Source: Shewanella mesophila (GTDB taxonomy: Bacteria > Pseudomonadota > Gammaproteobacteria > Enterobacterales > Shewanellaceae). From it: 64,000 bases of DNA. Below are positions 12,406 to 23,356 of the stretch, piece by piece. Numbering within the stretch: the first letter of the stretch is position 1; each line of letters starts with the position of its first letter. A program made the translations under genes and the position numbers. The notes under the pieces were generated by a model. That model was given only the letters and a program-made list of their open reading frames with translations, was not told where the DNA came from and did not search any database. The DNA lies in the NCBI RefSeq assembly GCF_019457515.1, contig NZ_CP080421.1, forward strand, positions 186,001 through 250,000. The letters run 5' to 3'.

Positions 12406-13767
12406 ATGGCGTTATGGGGTGGAAGGTTTACTCAAGAAAGCAGCGCACTGTTTAAGCTTTTTAATGATTCGTTACCCGTCGATTATCGTTTGATCGAAGA
12501 GGACATTATCGGTTCTATCGCCTGGGCCGATGCGATAACTTCGGTTGGTATTTTATCCGATGTAGAATGTATCGAACTAAAAAGCGCTCTGAATCAGCTT
12601 CTAGATGAGGTTAAAGATAAACCTGAGTTGATCTTAGCGTCTGGTGCTGAAGATATTCATAGTTTCGTTGAGCAGTCGCTTATCGCCAAGGTCGGTGACC
12701 TAGGTAAGAAGCTACACACTGGGCGTTCGCGTAACGATCAGGTGGCAACGGATCTTAAGCTATGGTGTAAAAAAGAGGGCCAAGCTTTACTGGCTTTATT
12801 AGGTAAGTTGAGAACAGCGCTGCTTGAACTTACTGAGCGTGAGTTAGATGCTGTGATGCCAGGTTATACCCACCTTCAACGTGCTCAGCCTGTAGCATTT
12901 GGCCATTGGTGCTTAGCCTATGTTGAGATGTTTGAGCGTGATATTAGTCGCTTAGAAGATGCATTAAAGCGTGCCGATACCTGTCCACTGGGAACAGGAG
13001 CTCTTGCTGGTACTGCCTATCCTATGGATCGGTATGCATTGGCTAAATCACTAGGTTTTGGCGCACCAACCTTAAACAGCTTAGATACAGTATCGGATAG
13101 AGACCATGTCATTGAGTTATGTAGTGACGCTTCTATCAGCATGATGCATCTCAGTCGTATGGCTGAAGATCTGATTTTCTTTAATAGCGGTGAAGCTGGG
13201 TTTATTGAACTGGATGATCAAGTGACCTCTGGCTCATCCCTTATGCCACAAAAGAAAAACCCAGATGCGTTAGAGCTGATCCGTGGTAAGACTGGCCGTG
13301 TTTATGGCAGTTTAGTCGGTATTCTAACCACAATGAAAGCCCTGCCGCTGGCATACAATAAAGATATGCAGGAAGACAAAGAAGGCTTATTCGACGTTAT
13401 GGATAGCTGGGCTATCTGCCTTGAAATGGCGGCATTGGTGTTATCTGGCTTGAAGGTTAATCGTGAGAATACTTTAAGAGCCGCTCAACAAGGCTATGCA
13501 AACTCCACAGAGCTCGCTGATTACTTAGTCGCCAAAGGCATGCCTTTTAGAGAAGCGCATCATGTGGTGGGTGAGGTTGTGGTTGCCGCGATTGCTCAGA
13601 AAAAACCGATCGAGGAGTTTGAATTAGCGACATTACAAACCTTTGCTGCGGTGATTGAGCAGGATGTTTATGGCTGTTTAACTATCGACTCTTGTTTAGC
13701 TAAACGCGAAGCCCTAGGTGGCACCTCTTTACCGCAAGTCAAAGCGGCTTTGAGTGCCAAGCTATAA
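12406..13767 (+). CDS. argH: Argininosuccinate lyase
   Basis: Last arginine step, splitting argininosuccinate into arginine and fumarate. The 453-residue protein begins ALWGGRF, carries [13 protein letters not shown] near residues 105-117, and has the fumarase-superfamily signature [11 protein letters not shown] in the mobile catalytic loop. AGAGGA precedes the ATG by 7 nt. There is no C-terminal acetyltransferase domain, unlike the ArgH-ArgA fusions of some marine gammaproteobacteria, so a separate acetylating enzyme must exist elsewhere. Confidence 0.96.
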   Translation: MALWGGRFTQESSALFKLFNDSLPVDYRLIEEDIIGSIAWADAITSVGILSDVECIELKSALNQLLDEVKDKPELILASGAEDIHSFVEQSLIAKVGDLGKKLHTGRSRNDQVATDLKLWCKKEGQALLALLGKLRTALLELTERELDAVMPGYTHLQRAQPVAFGHWCLAYVEMFERDISRLEDALKRADTCPLGTGALAGTAYPMDRYALAKSLGFGAPTLNSLDTVSDRDHVIELCSDASISMMHLSRMAEDLIFFNSGEAGFIELDDQVTSGSSLMPQKKNPDALELIRGKTGRVYGSLVGILTTMKALPLAYNKDMQEDKEGLFDVMDSWAICLEMAALVLSGLKVNRENTLRAAQQGYANSTELADYLVAKGMPFREAHHVVGEVVVAAIAQKKPIEEFELATLQTFAAVIEQDVYGCLTIDSCLAKREALGGTSLPQVKAALSAKL

Positions 13768-13811
13768 AGCAAGTCTTTGAATATCAGGATTAGATTCTAA
13801 TTTTGTTGAAT

Positions 13812-13838
13812 AAAAAACCTGCAGTTGCAGGTTTTTTT
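13812..13838. terminator. Bidirectional terminator between argH and mrcA
   Basis: The stem AAAAAACCTGC/GCAGGTTTTTTT surrounds a tight AGTT loop. A run of A on the left and of T on the right make it usable from both strands, fitting its place between convergent argH and mrcA. Confidence 0.85.
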
Positions 13839-13936
13839 ATGTTTAATTTTTGATTACACCAAAATTTTGGCGCTTAGGTTTACAGCTAAACATGCCTTTA
13901 GCTAGCTTTATTTGTCGATATCAACCTTAACCATCA

Positions 13937-16477
13937 TTATTGGAATAACTCTTCAACTGGGTCATCAATAAAGATGTCTCCCTGCTCTTCTGGTTGGGTC
14001 GCGAACTCCGCAGGCTCTGTACCGCTAACGAAGTATTCAAAGGCACTGGTGTGATCCGTTTTACGGCTTAGCTTCCCTGTAGCTAAATCTATCCGAGCAG
14101 ATACAACGCCCTCTGGTGGTTGAGCCGGAACTTGTGGCGTACCGGCTAAGGCATTTTTCATAAACTCGTTCCAGCCTGGACCTGCCGTTTTAGCACCGGC
14201 TTCAGCCCCCGAGATCTGATCTTTGGCACCATTAGTATTCCATGCCGTACGACCGAGTTCTTGACTGTGATCATCGAAACCGACCCATACTGTCGTCGCT
14301 AATTTAGGATTGAAACCACTAAACCAAGTATCTCTCGATTCGTTGGTTGTACCGGTTTTACCTGCGATATCGCGGCGATTAACGACCCGTGCCGCTCGCC
14401 AGGCAGTGCCGTTCCAGCCAGTACCTTTACTCCAGTCACCGCCACCCCAGATAACACTTTTCAAGGCTTCAGTAATTAAGAATGCGGTTTGCTCTGAAAT
14501 GACTCTTTCACCATGTCTAGCGTCGATAGCACAGCTGCTGTCGATAGTCTCGGCGATGGTGGATTGGTTATCAGTCACCACAGCAAACTCACTCGCCATG
14601 GCTGCAAATGGATCTGCTTTAGGCGGTTCTATTTCCACTGGAGTGCAGGCAAGTGTGGGCTCTGCTTGTTCGATGATCTGCTGATAGGCATTTTCAATAT
14701 GGTCGATGAAATAAGGTTCGACCCTATAGCCACCGTTGGCGAAGACTGAAAATGCCGTGACCACTTGCAGTGGAGTCACCGATGCGGACCCCAGCGCAAG
14801 AGATTCGTTTTTCGGGAGATCATTTCTATCGAAACCAAATTTGACTAGTGTGTCTATTGCGCTGTCTAGGCCGGTATAACGCATAGCTCGAACTGACATA
14901 ACGTTAATAGACTGGGCTAAGCCAACTCGCAAACGGGTTGGGCCTGTATATCTGTCTGGTGAGTTTTTTGGACGCCATGCAGTGCCTTGGCGTATATCGG
15001 CATTGTTGATCGGAGCGTTATTGATCAGGGTGGCTAGGGTGTAGCCTTTCTCTAATGCAGCAGTGTAAATGAATGGCTTTATATTCGAACCCAGTTGGCG
15101 TTTAGCCTGAGTGACGCGGTTATATTGACTGGTATGAAAACTATAGCCGCCAACCAATGTTTTGATTGAACCATTGTAAGGATCAAGTGAAACTATGGCG
15201 CTCGCGACTTGAGGGATCTGTGCCAGCTGCCATATATTGCCATTGTGTCTTATCCAAATTTGTTCACCGGCACTAACCACATCTGCAGCAAGTTTTGGGG
15301 CGCTACTTTGACGTTGATTAGAAATAAATTTTCTTGCCCAGCTAAGTCCTTCCCATTCAAGCGTGATCTCTTCACCTTTGTCGGTAAGAACCTGCGCACT
15401 TTGCTCTGCAACTGACATTACCGCCGCAGGTTCAAGCCCTTGAAAACCTTGGGTGGCTTTGAGCTTCGCTACAATTTGGTTAGTGTCTGGAGTTTGAGTC
15501 TCCCAAAGCACCTCTGTCGCGCCTCGGTAACCATGCCTTTCATCATAGGCATAGACGTTATCACGCAGTGCTTGTTGGGCGTACTGCTGTAGGGTTGAAT
15601 CGACTGTAGTGTAGACGTTATAACCGCCAGTATAGGCTTCCTCTTCACCAAATTTATCAACCATATAGTCTCGAGCCATCTCTGAGATATAAGGGGCATA
15701 TAGCTCTATCTCTGCGCCATGATATTTAGCTGTGATTGGGGCGGTGATCGCTTCTTGATATTCCGCTTCGGAAATATTTTCCTTTTCTAACATTCTGCTA
15801 AGTACCCAGTTACGTCGATTCATCGCTCTTGCTGGGTTTCTGATGGGATTTGCTGCCGACGGTGCTTGTGGCAATCCCGCGATCATCGCCATCTCTGGCA
15901 AAGTAAGTTGTTCGAGTTCTTTGCCGTAATAAACTTGTGCTGCCGCGCCGACACCGTACGCTCTATTCCCTAGAAAAGATCGGTTGAGATATAAGGTGAG
16001 GATCTCTGTTTTACTCAGCGCTTTTTCGATCTTAAGTGCTAAAAATATCTCTTTGATTTTTCGTATGTAAGTTTTTTCTCTGGATAAAAAGAACCCTCTC
16101 GCAACCTGCTGGGTGATGGTACTTGCGCCTTGGCTCTTTTTCCCTGTCGTTGCCAGAATCACGGCGGCACGAATAATACCTATAGGGTCTATCCCTTTAT
16201 GTTCAAAGAAACGTGCATCTTCGGTGTCAAGCACTGCATTGATGAGTTGTGATGGAACTTGTTCATACTCAACAGGAATGCGACGTTTTTCACCAAACTG
16301 GGAAATTAATTTCCCATCGGCGCTATAAATACGTAGAGGTGTCTGCAATTTCACCGTTTTGAGAGTGGTTACATCGGGGAGTTCTGGGAGCACATAAAAA
16401 TATGCCGCAGCAATTGCACCTATTCCTAAAAGAGCTAGGCTAAATAGGGCGATGGTAATACGTTTGAACCACTTCAC
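13937..16477 (-). CDS. mrcA: Penicillin-binding protein 1A (bifunctional murein synthase)
   Basis: Class A PBP that polymerises and crosslinks peptidoglycan; it is the expected partner of LpoA, which is also encoded in this window. One N-terminal membrane segment is followed by the GT51 domain (catalytic Glu in EDARFFEHKG, then GASTITQQVAR), an OB-like linker, and the transpeptidase domain with SNIKPF (SxxK), SQSIN (SxN) and KTGTT (KTG). The GTG start gives 846 residues beginning VKWFKRITIAL, the family N-terminus; the frame is open 39 codons further upstream, but that part reads as intergenic sequence. It is divergent from pilM, the conserved mrcA/pilM arrangement of gammaproteobacteria. Confidence 0.94.
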   Translation of the reverse strand: MKWFKRITIALFSLALLGIGAIAAAYFYVLPELPDVTTLKTVKLQTPLRIYSADGKLISQFGEKRRIPVEYEQVPSQLINAVLDTEDARFFEHKGIDPIGIIRAAVILATTGKKSQGASTITQQVARGFFLSREKTYIRKIKEIFLALKIEKALSKTEILTLYLNRSFLGNRAYGVGAAAQVYYGKELEQLTLPEMAMIAGLPQAPSAANPIRNPARAMNRRNWVLSRMLEKENISEAEYQEAITAPITAKYHGAEIELYAPYISEMARDYMVDKFGEEEAYTGGYNVYTTVDSTLQQYAQQALRDNVYAYDERHGYRGATEVLWETQTPDTNQIVAKLKATQGFQGLEPAAVMSVAEQSAQVLTDKGEEITLEWEGLSWARKFISNQRQSSAPKLAADVVSAGEQIWIRHNGNIWQLAQIPQVASAIVSLDPYNGSIKTLVGGYSFHTSQYNRVTQAKRQLGSNIKPFIYTAALEKGYTLATLINNAPINNADIRQGTAWRPKNSPDRYTGPTRLRVGLAQSINVMSVRAMRYTGLDSAIDTLVKFGFDRNDLPKNESLALGSASVTPLQVVTAFSVFANGGYRVEPYFIDHIENAYQQIIEQAEPTLACTPVEIEPPKADPFAAMASEFAVVTDNQSTIAETIDSSCAIDARHGERVISEQTAFLITEALKSVIWGGGDWSKGTGWNGTAWRAARVVNRRDIAGKTGTTNESRDTWFSGFNPKLATTVWVGFDDHSQELGRTAWNTNGAKDQISGAEAGAKTAGPGWNEFMKNALAGTPQVPAQPPEGVVSARIDLATGKLSRKTDHTSAFEYFVSGTEPAEFATQPEEQGDIFIDDPVEELFQ

Positions 16478-16661
16478 TAGATTATTCCAATAAATATAGC
16501 AGGCACAACAGTATATAAGGCGAGTGGCTATTGGTGAAGTAAAAATGGTTGTCAAAAAAATGGCAATTGTAAAAGTTATAAACATTTTGTACAAATATCT
16601 ATAACGAGTTGATTTTGTGCTAATCTAATTCCTGAAACTATAACAAAAGTGACAATTGACT

Positions 16662-17741
16662 ATGCTTTCAAATTTATGGAAGCGTCAGGCTCCGCAGATG
16701 GTGGGGATCGATATTGGTTCCCATGAAATAAAAGCAATACTGCTGAGTAAGACTGCTGATGGTTATAAAATATTGAGTCATGCATCGGCGCCAGTGAAGA
16801 AGGGTGCTGTAAATGATCATGAAATACGAGATGCTGATGCTGTTTTAGAGTCGTTGAAGTTGATTAAACGAGCATTACCTAAAACGGTTAAATATGCAGC
16901 CGCTGCGGTTTCAGGTTCTGCTGTGATGACCAAAGTTATATACATGGACGCTGCGCTGAGCGAAGAGGAGATGGAGACTCAGATCGAGATCGAGGCGGAC
17001 AACCTTATCCCATACTCTCTCGATGAAGTCAGCATCGATTTTGAAACCCTCAATGTTAATAGTACCGATGTTTCTAAAGTCGATGTTCTGCTCAGTGCAT
17101 GTCGAACTGAAAATATAGATGCTCGAGTCGATAGTCTCGATGAGATCAACTTAGAGACAAAAGTGGTCGATGTTGAAGGTTATGCCTTAGGTCGTTCATT
17201 CGAACTCATCTCATCGCAATTGCCTGACGGTGCAGAAAATAAAATTGTCGCCTTAGTTGATATCGGTGCCAATATGACCACATTTGCTGTGGTTGAAAAG
17301 GGAGATACTACTTTCATCCGAGAGCAAGCTTTTGGTGGTGAGCAGTTTACTCAATCTATTTTGTCATTTTACGGCATGTCTCATGAGCAGGCTGAAAAGG
17401 CCAAGCTCGAAGGAGATTTGCCTCGTAATTATATGTTTGAAGTGTTGTCGCCCTTCCAGACACAGTTATTACAACAGATAAAAAGAACCTTGCAGATTTA
17501 CTGTACTTCGAGTGGTAGAGATAAAGTGGATCATATCGTGTTATGCGGTGGGACCTCTAAACTCGAAGGAATGGCAAATCTACTGACGAATGAACTGGGT
17601 GTCCACACCATCATTGCCGATCCATTTTTAGGATGTTTACATGCTGATGAAGAGGTAAAGACTCGTTTGCAACCCAATATTAATAAATACATGGTTGCGT
17701 GTGGATTAGCGCTGAGGAGTTACTCTCAATGGCGAACATAA
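16662..17741 (+). CDS. pilM: Type IV pilus assembly protein PilM
   Basis: Actin-like cytoplasmic protein of the type IV pilus alignment complex, which binds the N-terminus of PilN and connects the motor to the periplasm. The 359-residue protein has the ATPase fold signatures VGIDIGSHEIKA near the N-terminus, ALVDIGANMTTFAVV in the middle and HIVLCGGTSKL near the C-terminus. ATG at 16662 is preferred over a TTG two codons earlier. Its end overlaps the pilN start. Confidence 0.95.
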   Translation: MLSNLWKRQAPQMVGIDIGSHEIKAILLSKTADGYKILSHASAPVKKGAVNDHEIRDADAVLESLKLIKRALPKTVKYAAAAVSGSAVMTKVIYMDAALSEEEMETQIEIEADNLIPYSLDEVSIDFETLNVNSTDVSKVDVLLSACRTENIDARVDSLDEINLETKVVDVEGYALGRSFELISSQLPDGAENKIVALVDIGANMTTFAVVEKGDTTFIREQAFGGEQFTQSILSFYGMSHEQAEKAKLEGDLPRNYMFEVLSPFQTQLLQQIKRTLQIYCTSSGRDKVDHIVLCGGTSKLEGMANLLTNELGVHTIIADPFLGCLHADEEVKTRLQPNINKYMVACGLALRSYSQWRT

Positions 17742-18310
17742 ACCTATTACCTTGGCGGGAAGAGGCGCGAGAAAAACAGAAACGTGATTATCTTGGGATA
17801 TTAGCCGCTGTTTTTATTGGCGCATCATTAATTGTTTATTTAGCGCTGACTGTTATTGATATGATGACCGAAGATCAACGCGGTAGAAATGCGTATCTTC
17901 AGTCTGAGATTCAACTACTAGAAAAGCAGATTGCAGAAATTAAAAAAATTCGTGAGCGTAAGAAAGATATTGAGCGGCGAACAGAGATCATTCTTAATTT
18001 GCAGCAGGCTAGAAATTTACCTACACACGTTTTAGATGAGCTTGTGCGAATCGTTCCTCCTGGAATATACCTTTCCAGTATTGAGAAGAAGGGCAGTTTA
18101 CTCTGGATTGAAGGGCGTAGTGAGTCAAATAATAATGTCGCAAATATGATGCGTAAGGTTAAGTCTTCATTATGGCTACATGATCCAAATATGCGTTCGA
18201 TTGTTTCTCAAAATGATGACATGCGCCAACTGCAGCGATTTAGTTTAAGGGTTTCCATTGGCGACGAGAGTGTTGACAGTAATAAAACTGTTGAAGGAGC
18301 GAGCAAATGA
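17729..18310 (+). CDS. pilN: Type IV pilus assembly protein PilN
   Basis: Inner-membrane protein of the alignment complex. It begins with the conserved ANINLLPWR, the PilM-binding peptide, followed by one membrane helix at about residues 22-44, a coiled coil of charged residues (about 50-85) and a small periplasmic ferredoxin-like domain. The start overlaps the end of pilM by 13 nt, with GAGGAG upstream inside pilM. It should form a heterodimer with PilO. Confidence 0.94.
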   Translation: MANINLLPWREEAREKQKRDYLGILAAVFIGASLIVYLALTVIDMMTEDQRGRNAYLQSEIQLLEKQIAEIKKIRERKKDIERRTEIILNLQQARNLPTHVLDELVRIVPPGIYLSSIEKKGSLLWIEGRSESNNNVANMMRKVKSSLWLHDPNMRSIVSQNDDMRQLQRFSLRVSIGDESVDSNKTVEGASK

Positions 18311-18930
18311 AACTCGATCTAAGTCAATTTAATGATATCGACTTTGAGAATATCGGTGGTTGGCCCGCTCAAGTTAAAGCCGTATTTGCGCTTTTTCTAG
18401 CAATTCTAATTTTTATTGCCAGTTATTTCTTGTTTGTTTCCGATGCAATCGATACCTTAAAGCTCGAACAAGATAAAGAAATTACCTTGCGAGATGATTT
18501 TAAAGCGAAATATCAATTAGCAGCTAATCTTAAATTGTACCGAGAGCAACTTGCGGTGATGGAGGTGCAGTTTGCCGAGCTGCTTAAGATGCTGCCATCG
18601 CAAAATGAGATGCCGGGATTATTAGACGACCTCACCTTTGTCGCGACGGATTCTGGTTTAGGCATTCAGAGCTTAGAATGGAAAGAGGAAATTCAGCGAG
18701 ACTTCTATATTGAATTTCCCATTAGTATGGCCGTAACTGGCGAATACCATGACATGGGACAGTTGGTGAGTGATGTCGCGAAATTGCCTCGAATCGTTAG
18801 CTTGCATGATTTTGTTATTAAAAGGAGCGATCAAGGAACCTTGGCGATGGAAATTCTAGCCAAGACTTATCGTTTTAAAGAGGGTGCGCAGTTGCCTGCA
18901 GAAAAGAATGCAAAGGGGACTAAGAAATGA
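18307..18930 (+). CDS. pilO: Type IV pilus assembly protein PilO
   Basis: A 207-residue inner-membrane protein with one membrane helix at about residues 27-47, a coiled coil, and a periplasmic domain homologous to that of PilN. It spans the periplasm with PilN and contacts PilP. Start and stop codons overlap as ATGA at both ends, implying coupled translation through pilN-pilO-pilP. Confidence 0.94.
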   Translation: MKLDLSQFNDIDFENIGGWPAQVKAVFALFLAILIFIASYFLFVSDAIDTLKLEQDKEITLRDDFKAKYQLAANLKLYREQLAVMEVQFAELLKMLPSQNEMPGLLDDLTFVATDSGLGIQSLEWKEEIQRDFYIEFPISMAVTGEYHDMGQLVSDVAKLPRIVSLHDFVIKRSDQGTLAMEILAKTYRFKEGAQLPAEKNAKGTKK

Positions 18931-19442
18931 AGAAGTTATCTTTGTTAGTCCTAAGTATTCTGGTAACTGGTTGTATGGGTGATCGGAGTGATTTAGAGCA
19001 ATTCGTTACAACGACAAAAGCTCAACATGTTGCTCATGTTCCACCGTTAAAAGAAACGCCTAAATTTGAACATTTTGCTTATCAAGCAAATTTAATGCGT
19101 AGTCCTTTTGTGCCGCCTTCGCGGGAGTTAACCGAAGAAGTTGTTGATACAACGAAAGACTGTCTGCAACCAGACTTAAAACGCCGTAAGGGACGTTTAG
19201 AAACGTATGCGTTAGATAATCTCAAGATGCGAGGCACTTTAAGTGAGAGCCAAAGTATTTGGGCGTTAATCGAAACAAATGATGGAAGTGTTTATCGTTT
19301 AGGTATCGGTGAATATTTAGGTCTTTATCATGGTCGAATTGCTAAAGTAACACCGCAAACGGTCGAAATAATTGAATTAATTCCAGATGGAACAGGTTGC
19401 TGGGCTGAAAGAGTGAGCAACATGGAACTAACTGGTGAATAA
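18927..19442 (+). CDS. pilP: Type IV pilus lipoprotein PilP
   Basis: A 171-residue lipoprotein with lipobox VTGC (Cys16) after a short signal. A disordered stretch runs to about residue 80, and the C-terminal homology-region beta-sandwich follows (LKMRGTLSESQSIWALI... to GCWAERV). It bridges the PilN-PilO pair to the secretin PilQ. Translation is probably coupled to pilO. Confidence 0.93.
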   Translation: MKKLSLLVLSILVTGCMGDRSDLEQFVTTTKAQHVAHVPPLKETPKFEHFAYQANLMRSPFVPPSRELTEEVVDTTKDCLQPDLKRRKGRLETYALDNLKMRGTLSESQSIWALIETNDGSVYRLGIGEYLGLYHGRIAKVTPQTVEIIELIPDGTGCWAERVSNMELTGE

Positions 19443-19463
19443 CAAGCGAAGGATGAGGGAATA

Positions 19464-21515
19464 ATGGAATCTTCTGCCGCGAAAAACGCATTATTAAATA
19501 TGTCACCTTTTTTTAAGGCTGCTTTGGGATTGGCTTTAATATTAGGTGTGGCACCGTATTCTTCTGCTGCGAACCGCTTAGTGGATGTTAAATATCACTC
19601 AGTTGTCGATCATCAGCTTGAATTACAATTGGTGTTTGAGGGTAATGTTACTAAGCCTCAAATCAACCTAAATGCTTCACCTGCCCAAATAATTTTGGAT
19701 TTCGACGACAGTTTATCGGGTTTAGAAAAAGATACGCTGCCTATCAATAATGTCGGAGTTAAATCAATAACGACCACACAAAATAACGAACAATTAAAAG
19801 TGCTGGTGGATTTGGCTAAAGTTAAAGCCTATCAAGGTAAAGTCCTTGGTAATACTTACCGTCTGACGATTAACGATGAAGTTGCTAACAGAAATGAAAG
19901 TGCTTCGAATCCCTTTGTTAATGGCGTTAAAACGATAGATTTCCGTCGTTCGGCAAATGGCGGCGGAGAGTTGTTGGTTAAGTTAAATAATGCCTCTGTC
20001 GCCGCCAATGTAGAACAGGTTGGTGCGAAATTAGAACTGAAATTATACAACACAGATATTGGTTCAGACCTACTGTATGTGATGGATGTTCAGGATTTTG
20101 CCACACCAGTTAAGAGCTTTGAGACCTTTAAAGATGAGCTTACAACTCGAGTTTTAGTCGATGTCGCAGGGCAGTATGAATACGATTACAAGCAAGAGGG
20201 TGATCTATTTCGCTTAAGCATTAAACAAGCTGAAAGAGCTACCGTTGTGAAGGAAGAGAAGAAATATGATGGGCGCTCGCTATCGCTTAACTTCCAGAGT
20301 ATTTCTGTTCGAACTGTGTTGCAGATCATTGCCGATTATAACAACTTCAACTTAGTCACCAGTGATACAGTCGAAGGTGATATCACCCTTAGACTCGACG
20401 ATGTACCTTGGGACCAAGCCTTAGATCTTATTTTGCAGACTAAGGGGCTAGATAAGCGTATTGAAGGCAACATCTTGATGGTTGCTCCCGCTGAAGAGTT
20501 AGCTATACGTGAAAAGCAGGAGTTGGAAAACCAGAAAGAGGTTAAAGAGTTAGCGCCATTATATTCAGAGTATTTGCAGATTAACTATGCCAAAGCGACA
20601 GATATATCTACTCTGCTTAAGGGCGATGACTCAAGTTTACTTTCTGCGCGAGGCACAGTTGCAGTAGATGACAGGACCAATACGTTACTGGTTAAAGATA
20701 CAGAAGAGAGCCTTGAAAATATCCATCGTTTGATTGAAGTGCTCGATATCCCCATCAAGCAAGTATTGATCGAAGCTCGTATGGTTACGGTTAAGGATGA
20801 TGTTTCCGAGAACCTAGGTATTAAGTGGGGGATTACAGATCAACAAGGCAGCAAAGGAACCTCGGGTAGTTTAGAAGGAGCCAATGATATTGCTAACGGT
20901 CGAGTTCCTGATATTGGGGATCGACTCAATGTGAATCTGCCTGCCGCTGTTTCAAATCCAGCGAGTTTGGCATTCCACGTTGCTAAATTAGCCGATGGTA
21001 CCCTGCTAGATCTTGAGTTGAGTGCACTCGAACAAGAAGACAAAGGGGAGATTATCGCCAGTCCACGTATCACTACATCGAACCAAAAGGCGGCTTATAT
21101 AGAGCAAGGTGTTGAGATCCCTTACGTTGAATCGGCATCTAGTGGTGCAGCAACGGTACAGTTTAAGAAGGCGGTATTATCACTTCGTGTGACGCCACAG
21201 ATCACCCCAGATAATCGAGTGATACTCGATCTTGAAATCACTCAAGACTCACAAGGTAAGGTTGTTTCAACGCCTTTAGGTCAAGCGGTGTCTATTGATA
21301 CTCAGCGTATTGGTACTCAGGTGCTGGTGGATCATGGCGAAACGATTGTGTTGGGTGGGATTTATTCTCAGAATTTGATAAATCGAGTGAGCAAAGTTCC
21401 TGTTCTGGGCGATATTCCTTTCCTCGGCTATCTGTTTAGAAACACGACAGATCAAAATGTTCGTCAGGAGTTGTTGATTTTCGTGACACCTAAAATTATC
21501 TCTGAAGATATCTAA
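19464..21515 (+). CDS. pilQ: Type IV pilus secretin PilQ
   Basis: Outer-membrane secretin through which the pilus passes. The 683-residue protein has a signal region ending near SSAA, two AMIN peptidoglycan-binding domains (about 40-270), an STN/N0 domain (about 280-350), an N1 domain (about 360-440) and the secretin channel with its conserved VPLLGDIP-like segment (here VPVLGDIPFLGYLF) near the C-terminus. GAGGGA precedes the ATG. It is the last gene of pilMNOPQ and is followed by a terminator. Confidence 0.95.
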   Translation: MESSAAKNALLNMSPFFKAALGLALILGVAPYSSAANRLVDVKYHSVVDHQLELQLVFEGNVTKPQINLNASPAQIILDFDDSLSGLEKDTLPINNVGVKSITTTQNNEQLKVLVDLAKVKAYQGKVLGNTYRLTINDEVANRNESASNPFVNGVKTIDFRRSANGGGELLVKLNNASVAANVEQVGAKLELKLYNTDIGSDLLYVMDVQDFATPVKSFETFKDELTTRVLVDVAGQYEYDYKQEGDLFRLSIKQAERATVVKEEKKYDGRSLSLNFQSISVRTVLQIIADYNNFNLVTSDTVEGDITLRLDDVPWDQALDLILQTKGLDKRIEGNILMVAPAEELAIREKQELENQKEVKELAPLYSEYLQINYAKATDISTLLKGDDSSLLSARGTVAVDDRTNTLLVKDTEESLENIHRLIEVLDIPIKQVLIEARMVTVKDDVSENLGIKWGITDQQGSKGTSGSLEGANDIANGRVPDIGDRLNVNLPAAVSNPASLAFHVAKLADGTLLDLELSALEQEDKGEIIASPRITTSNQKAAYIEQGVEIPYVESASSGAATVQFKKAVLSLRVTPQITPDNRVILDLEITQDSQGKVVSTPLGQAVSIDTQRIGTQVLVDHGETIVLGGIYSQNLINRVSKVPVLGDIPFLGYLFRNTTDQNVRQELLIFVTPKIISEDI

Positions 21516-21536
21516 GACTCTATTTTTTATATAGAA

Positions 21537-21566
21537 GAAGCCAGCGCATCGGCGCTGGTTTTTTTG
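21537..21566 (+). terminator. Rho-independent terminator after pilQ
   Basis: The stem CCAGCGC/GCGCTGG (21541-21547 with 21552-21558) around ATCG is followed by seven T residues. It separates the pil operon from aroKB. Confidence 0.9.
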
Positions 21567-21730
21567 TGGCTTAGTATAATTTCACAGAATTTACATGCTG
21601 CTCTTGCGTTTAAGGTGAGTTAACTGAGATAATCCGTGGTCAAGTCTCATTAGAGCAAGGTAACATTTAAGGTCGACCTGATTTTCTGGTTGGCGTAGGC
21701 AAACTTAATATAAGATTCAGACGTAAAGCA

Positions 21731-22246
21731 ATGGCTGAAAAACGTAATATTTTCCTAGTAGGTCCTATGGGGGCTGGTAAAAGCACTATAGGTCGTCATC
21801 TGGCGCAGATGCTCCATTTAGAATTCCACGATTCCGATCAAGAAATTGAACACCGTACAGGTGCGGATATTGCGTGGGTATTTGACGTTGAGGGCGAAGA
21901 GGGTTTTCGTCGTCGCGAAACACAAGTTGTCGCTGATTTAACTGAAAAACAAGGTATTGTTTTAGCTACCGGCGGCGGATCAATTCAGAGCAAAGATATT
22001 CGTAATAATCTTTCTGCTCGAGGTATCGTGGTTTATTTAGAAACGACCATCGATAAGCAGGTTGCACGTACGCAGCGTGATAAGCGTCGTCCACTGCTGC
22101 AAGTTGATGACCCTCGTGAGGTATTAGAAAGCCTTGCTGAAATACGTAACCCTCTATACGAAGAGATTGCAGATGTGATCGTTAAAACCGATGAACAAAG
22201 TGCAAAAGTGGTTGCTAATCAAATTATTGAACAGTTAGGTTTTTAA
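21731..22246 (+). CDS. aroK: Shikimate kinase I
   Basis: Phosphorylates shikimate in the route to chorismate. The 171-residue P-loop kinase has GPMGAGKST (Walker A, about residues 11-19), the shikimate-binding DSDQEIE, ATGGGS and the lid RDKRRPLL. It stands 15 nt ahead of aroB in the conserved aroK-aroB-damX-dam-rpe-gph-trpS order. Confidence 0.95.
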   Translation: MAEKRNIFLVGPMGAGKSTIGRHLAQMLHLEFHDSDQEIEHRTGADIAWVFDVEGEEGFRRRETQVVADLTEKQGIVLATGGGSIQSKDIRNNLSARGIVVYLETTIDKQVARTQRDKRRPLLQVDDPREVLESLAEIRNPLYEEIADVIVKTDEQSAKVVANQIIEQLGF

Positions 22247-22261
22247 TTATTAGGCGGTAGT

Positions 22262-23338
22262 ATGGAACGGATTCAGGTTGAGCTTGGTGTACGTAGTTAC
22301 CCTATTTATATTGGCCCGAATCTACTGAAACAACCCGAATTATTTGCAGGTTGCCTTCAGAACAAAAAAGTTCTTATCGTTACTAATGATACAGTAGCGC
22401 CCTTGTACTTAGAACAGGTACAGGCGCTATTGAATCCTCTCCTATGTGCTACGCCTGTCATTTTGCCTGACGGTGAACAGTACAAAACACTTACACAAAT
22501 GGATGATATCTTTACCTCACTGCTGTCGCAGAACATGGGGCGAGATACTGTATTGATTGCGTTAGGCGGCGGTGTCATTGGCGATATGACAGGATTTGCC
22601 GCAGCATGCTATCAGCGTGGCATCGATTTCATTCAAGTTCCAACGACACTGTTGTCCCAAGTTGACTCATCTGTCGGCGGTAAAACTGCTGTGAATCACC
22701 CTATGGGCAAAAACATGATTGGGGCGTTTTATCAGCCACAGCTTGTTGTGATCGATACCGCCTGTTTGTCGACTCTGCCAGTAAGGGAGTTTGCTGCCGG
22801 TATGGCAGAGGTGATTAAGTACGGCATTATATGGGACCAAGCGTTTTTTTGTTGGTTGGAAAATAATGTCGACGCGCTGAAGTCATTAGATGAATCTGCT
22901 TTAAAATACGCGATTGCTCGTTGCTGTCAGATAAAAGCCGATGTGGTGGCTCAGGATGAAACAGAGCAAAGTGTTAGGGCATTGCTTAATCTGGGGCATA
23001 CATTTGGTCATGCTATCGAGGCTGAAATGGGTTATGGCGTTTGGCTTCACGGTGAAGCTGTTGCTGCTGGCACAGTCCTTGCTGCACAAACTGCATATAA
23101 GATGGCCTTGATTGATGAGTCAATTGTTTGTCGTATCATAAAGATATTTGAAGCGTTTGATTTGCCTGTCGAGGCTCCAGAATCGATGAACTTTGAACAG
23201 TTTATCAAACATATGCGGCGAGATAAGAAAGTGCTACAAGGCAAACTTCGTTTGGTATTACCTGAGGGCTTAGGTCAAGCAGGTATCTATAGCGAAGTTC
23301 CTGAATCACTTTTGGAAGAGGTTATCGGCCGCGCTTAG
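22262..23338 (+). CDS. aroB: 3-dehydroquinate synthase
   Basis: Cyclises DAHP to 3-dehydroquinate, using NAD and a divalent metal. The 358-residue protein carries DGEQYKT, the NAD-binding [26 protein letters not shown], and the metal-binding histidines in [12 protein letters not shown] and LHGEAVAAG. Its stop is followed at once by damX. Confidence 0.95.
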   Translation: MERIQVELGVRSYPIYIGPNLLKQPELFAGCLQNKKVLIVTNDTVAPLYLEQVQALLNPLLCATPVILPDGEQYKTLTQMDDIFTSLLSQNMGRDTVLIALGGGVIGDMTGFAAACYQRGIDFIQVPTTLLSQVDSSVGGKTAVNHPMGKNMIGAFYQPQLVVIDTACLSTLPVREFAAGMAEVIKYGIIWDQAFFCWLENNVDALKSLDESALKYAIARCCQIKADVVAQDETEQSVRALLNLGHTFGHAIEAEMGYGVWLHGEAVAAGTVLAAQTAYKMALIDESIVCRIIKIFEAFDLPVEAPESMNFEQFIKHMRRDKKVLQGKLRLVLPEGLGQAGIYSEVPESLLEEVIGRA

Positions 23339-23356
23339 TTGTTGTGTGGTGACTCC